From the NCBI GenBank assembly GCA_028282185.1, contig JANQIJ010000162.1:1-7172 (forward strand): DNA of 7,172 nt, read 5' to 3'. The notes beneath the pieces were generated by a model. That model was not told the DNA's origin, made no database searches, and was given only the letters and a program-made list of their open reading frames with translations. Position 1 is the first letter of the stretch, and each line of letters begins with the position of its first letter. The position numbers and the translations under genes were made by a program. Shown piece after piece: positions 6,840-7,172 of the stretch. The stretch comes from Rhodospirillales bacterium. GTDB lineage: Bacteria > Pseudomonadota > Alphaproteobacteria > Rhodospirillales > Casp-alpha2.

Positions 6840-6979
6840 CGGAAATATCTCGTCATGGGTCCGCATGCGATCGGTCATCGGATGCGCGGGGGTCGGATGC
6901 CGGCCGGGCGATGCCCGCCGGTGCGCCGCTAGATGACAGTCGGCGCGGCGGGCCGCAAACGCGAAAATTTTGGTTCGGG

Positions 6980-6994
6980 ATGAAATCATTTCGT
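6980..6994. promoter_or_regulatory. Candidate operator palindrome in the azoR divergent promoter
   Basis: ATGAAAT-C-ATTTCGT is a 7+1+7 inverted repeat with one mismatched pair; the inner 11 bases GAAATCATTTC are a perfect palindrome. It sits in the AT-rich patch midway between the two divergent starts. AT-rich dyads in such positions are typical operators of LysR- or MarR/HxlR-type regulators of quinone reductases. It only approximates the LysR T-N11-A box (the final A is G). Confidence 0.4.
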
Positions 6995-7063
6995 TTGCCA
7001 GGGCATGCGCGGCGCGGGCAAGGGGTGATGATGGCCGGTCGTGGCGTGGCGCTGCCGGGCGCC

Positions 7064-7070
7064 GGGAGGT
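7064..7070 (+). promoter_or_regulatory. Strong ribosome binding site of the right-edge gene
   Basis: GGGAGGT with an eight-base spacer to the ATG at 7079 is the best Shine-Dalgarno match in the window. It favours 7079 over the in-frame GTG/ATG starts at 7025, 7028 and 7031, which have only AGGGG upstream. Confidence 0.55.
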
Positions 7071-7078
7071 ATCCCGCG

Positions 7079-7172
7079 ATGCGCCGCGATTTATATCTGT
7101 TTGCCGACGAGGCGAGGCGGCAGGGCGACGATGGTTTTTCTATCGCTTGCGGGCATGCTGGGCGGTTTCGTG
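7079..7172 (+). CDS. Partial gene running off the right edge, possibly a LysR-type regulator
   Basis: Only 31 codons are present. The product begins MRRDLYLFADEARRQG and continues DDGFSIACGHAGRF. The pattern DLYLF, then a short helix, a glycine, GFS.A and G..G loosely resembles the start of the LysR winged helix (DLYLFV.VV..GGFSAAGRALG), with a two-residue insertion. The divergent position next to azoR and the palindrome between them also suit a LysR-type activator. The resemblance is weak. A competing frame starts at ATG 7131 (MVFLSLAGMLGGFV) and would encode a hydrophobic N-terminus such as a signal or membrane segment, with AGGG five bases upstream. The window cannot settle this. Confidence 0.4.
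   Translation, partial: MRRDLYLFADEARRQGDDGFSIACGHAGRFR

Larger units (their letters stand above)
6840..7078. promoter_or_regulatory. Divergent intergenic region between azoR and the right-edge gene
   Basis: About 240 bases separate the azoR start from the rightward gene. Much of it is very GC-rich, but 6963-6996 is conspicuously AT-rich and contains AAAATTTT (6964-6971) and the palindrome at 6980-6994. This is the natural site for back-to-back promoters and a shared operator. I cannot assign individual -35/-10 hexamers with confidence. Confidence 0.5.

Noticed and set aside
5877..6932. Rightward 351-codon open frame opposite azoR
   Set aside because: It is antisense to azoR, crosses the intergenic gap and the start of the DUF1127 gene, and shows no domain.

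Overview
The window is GC-rich with strongly GC-biased third codon positions. It reads as chromosomal DNA of a proteobacterium, most likely an alphaproteobacterium: the DUF1127 protein and the style of the soluble receiver-PAS-histidine kinase fit that class. This assignment is an inference. I saw no rRNA, tRNA, CRISPR array, insertion sequence or phage gene.

Layout. Positions 1-379 hold no gene I can recognise. A receiver-PAS-histidine kinase runs rightward at 380-1957. It converges, across about 42 bases, with a large leftward P2-type cation-transporting ATPase at 2000-4720. Upstream of the ATPase lies a decayed leftward remnant (4958-5511) of an isocitrate/isopropylmalate dehydrogenase-family gene, broken by a 13-base tandem duplication and at least one more frameshift. 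It abuts a leftward DUF1127 protein gene with long extensions (5515-5970). After about 200 non-coding bases comes a leftward azoR-type FMN-dependent NADH azoreductase/quinone reductase (6177-6839). A roughly 240-base divergent intergenic region with an AT-rich palindrome separates azoR from a rightward gene that runs off the right edge (7079 onward). Its first residues vaguely resemble a LysR-type regulator.

How the genes work together. No single pathway links the whole window. The kinase is probably a cytoplasmic signalling protein whose partner is not here. The ATPase is an independent ion pump whose ion-binding residues differ from those of SERCA-type calcium pumps at two positions. The azoR/divergent-gene pair looks like a reductase with its own regulator, the only plausible local regulatory circuit. 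The dehydrogenase remnant shows gene decay between the ATPase and DUF1127 genes. I did not find convincing evidence of an undescribed multi-gene system. The most rewarding items are the pseudogene and its reconstruction, the altered ion sites of the ATPase, and the azoR divergent promoter.
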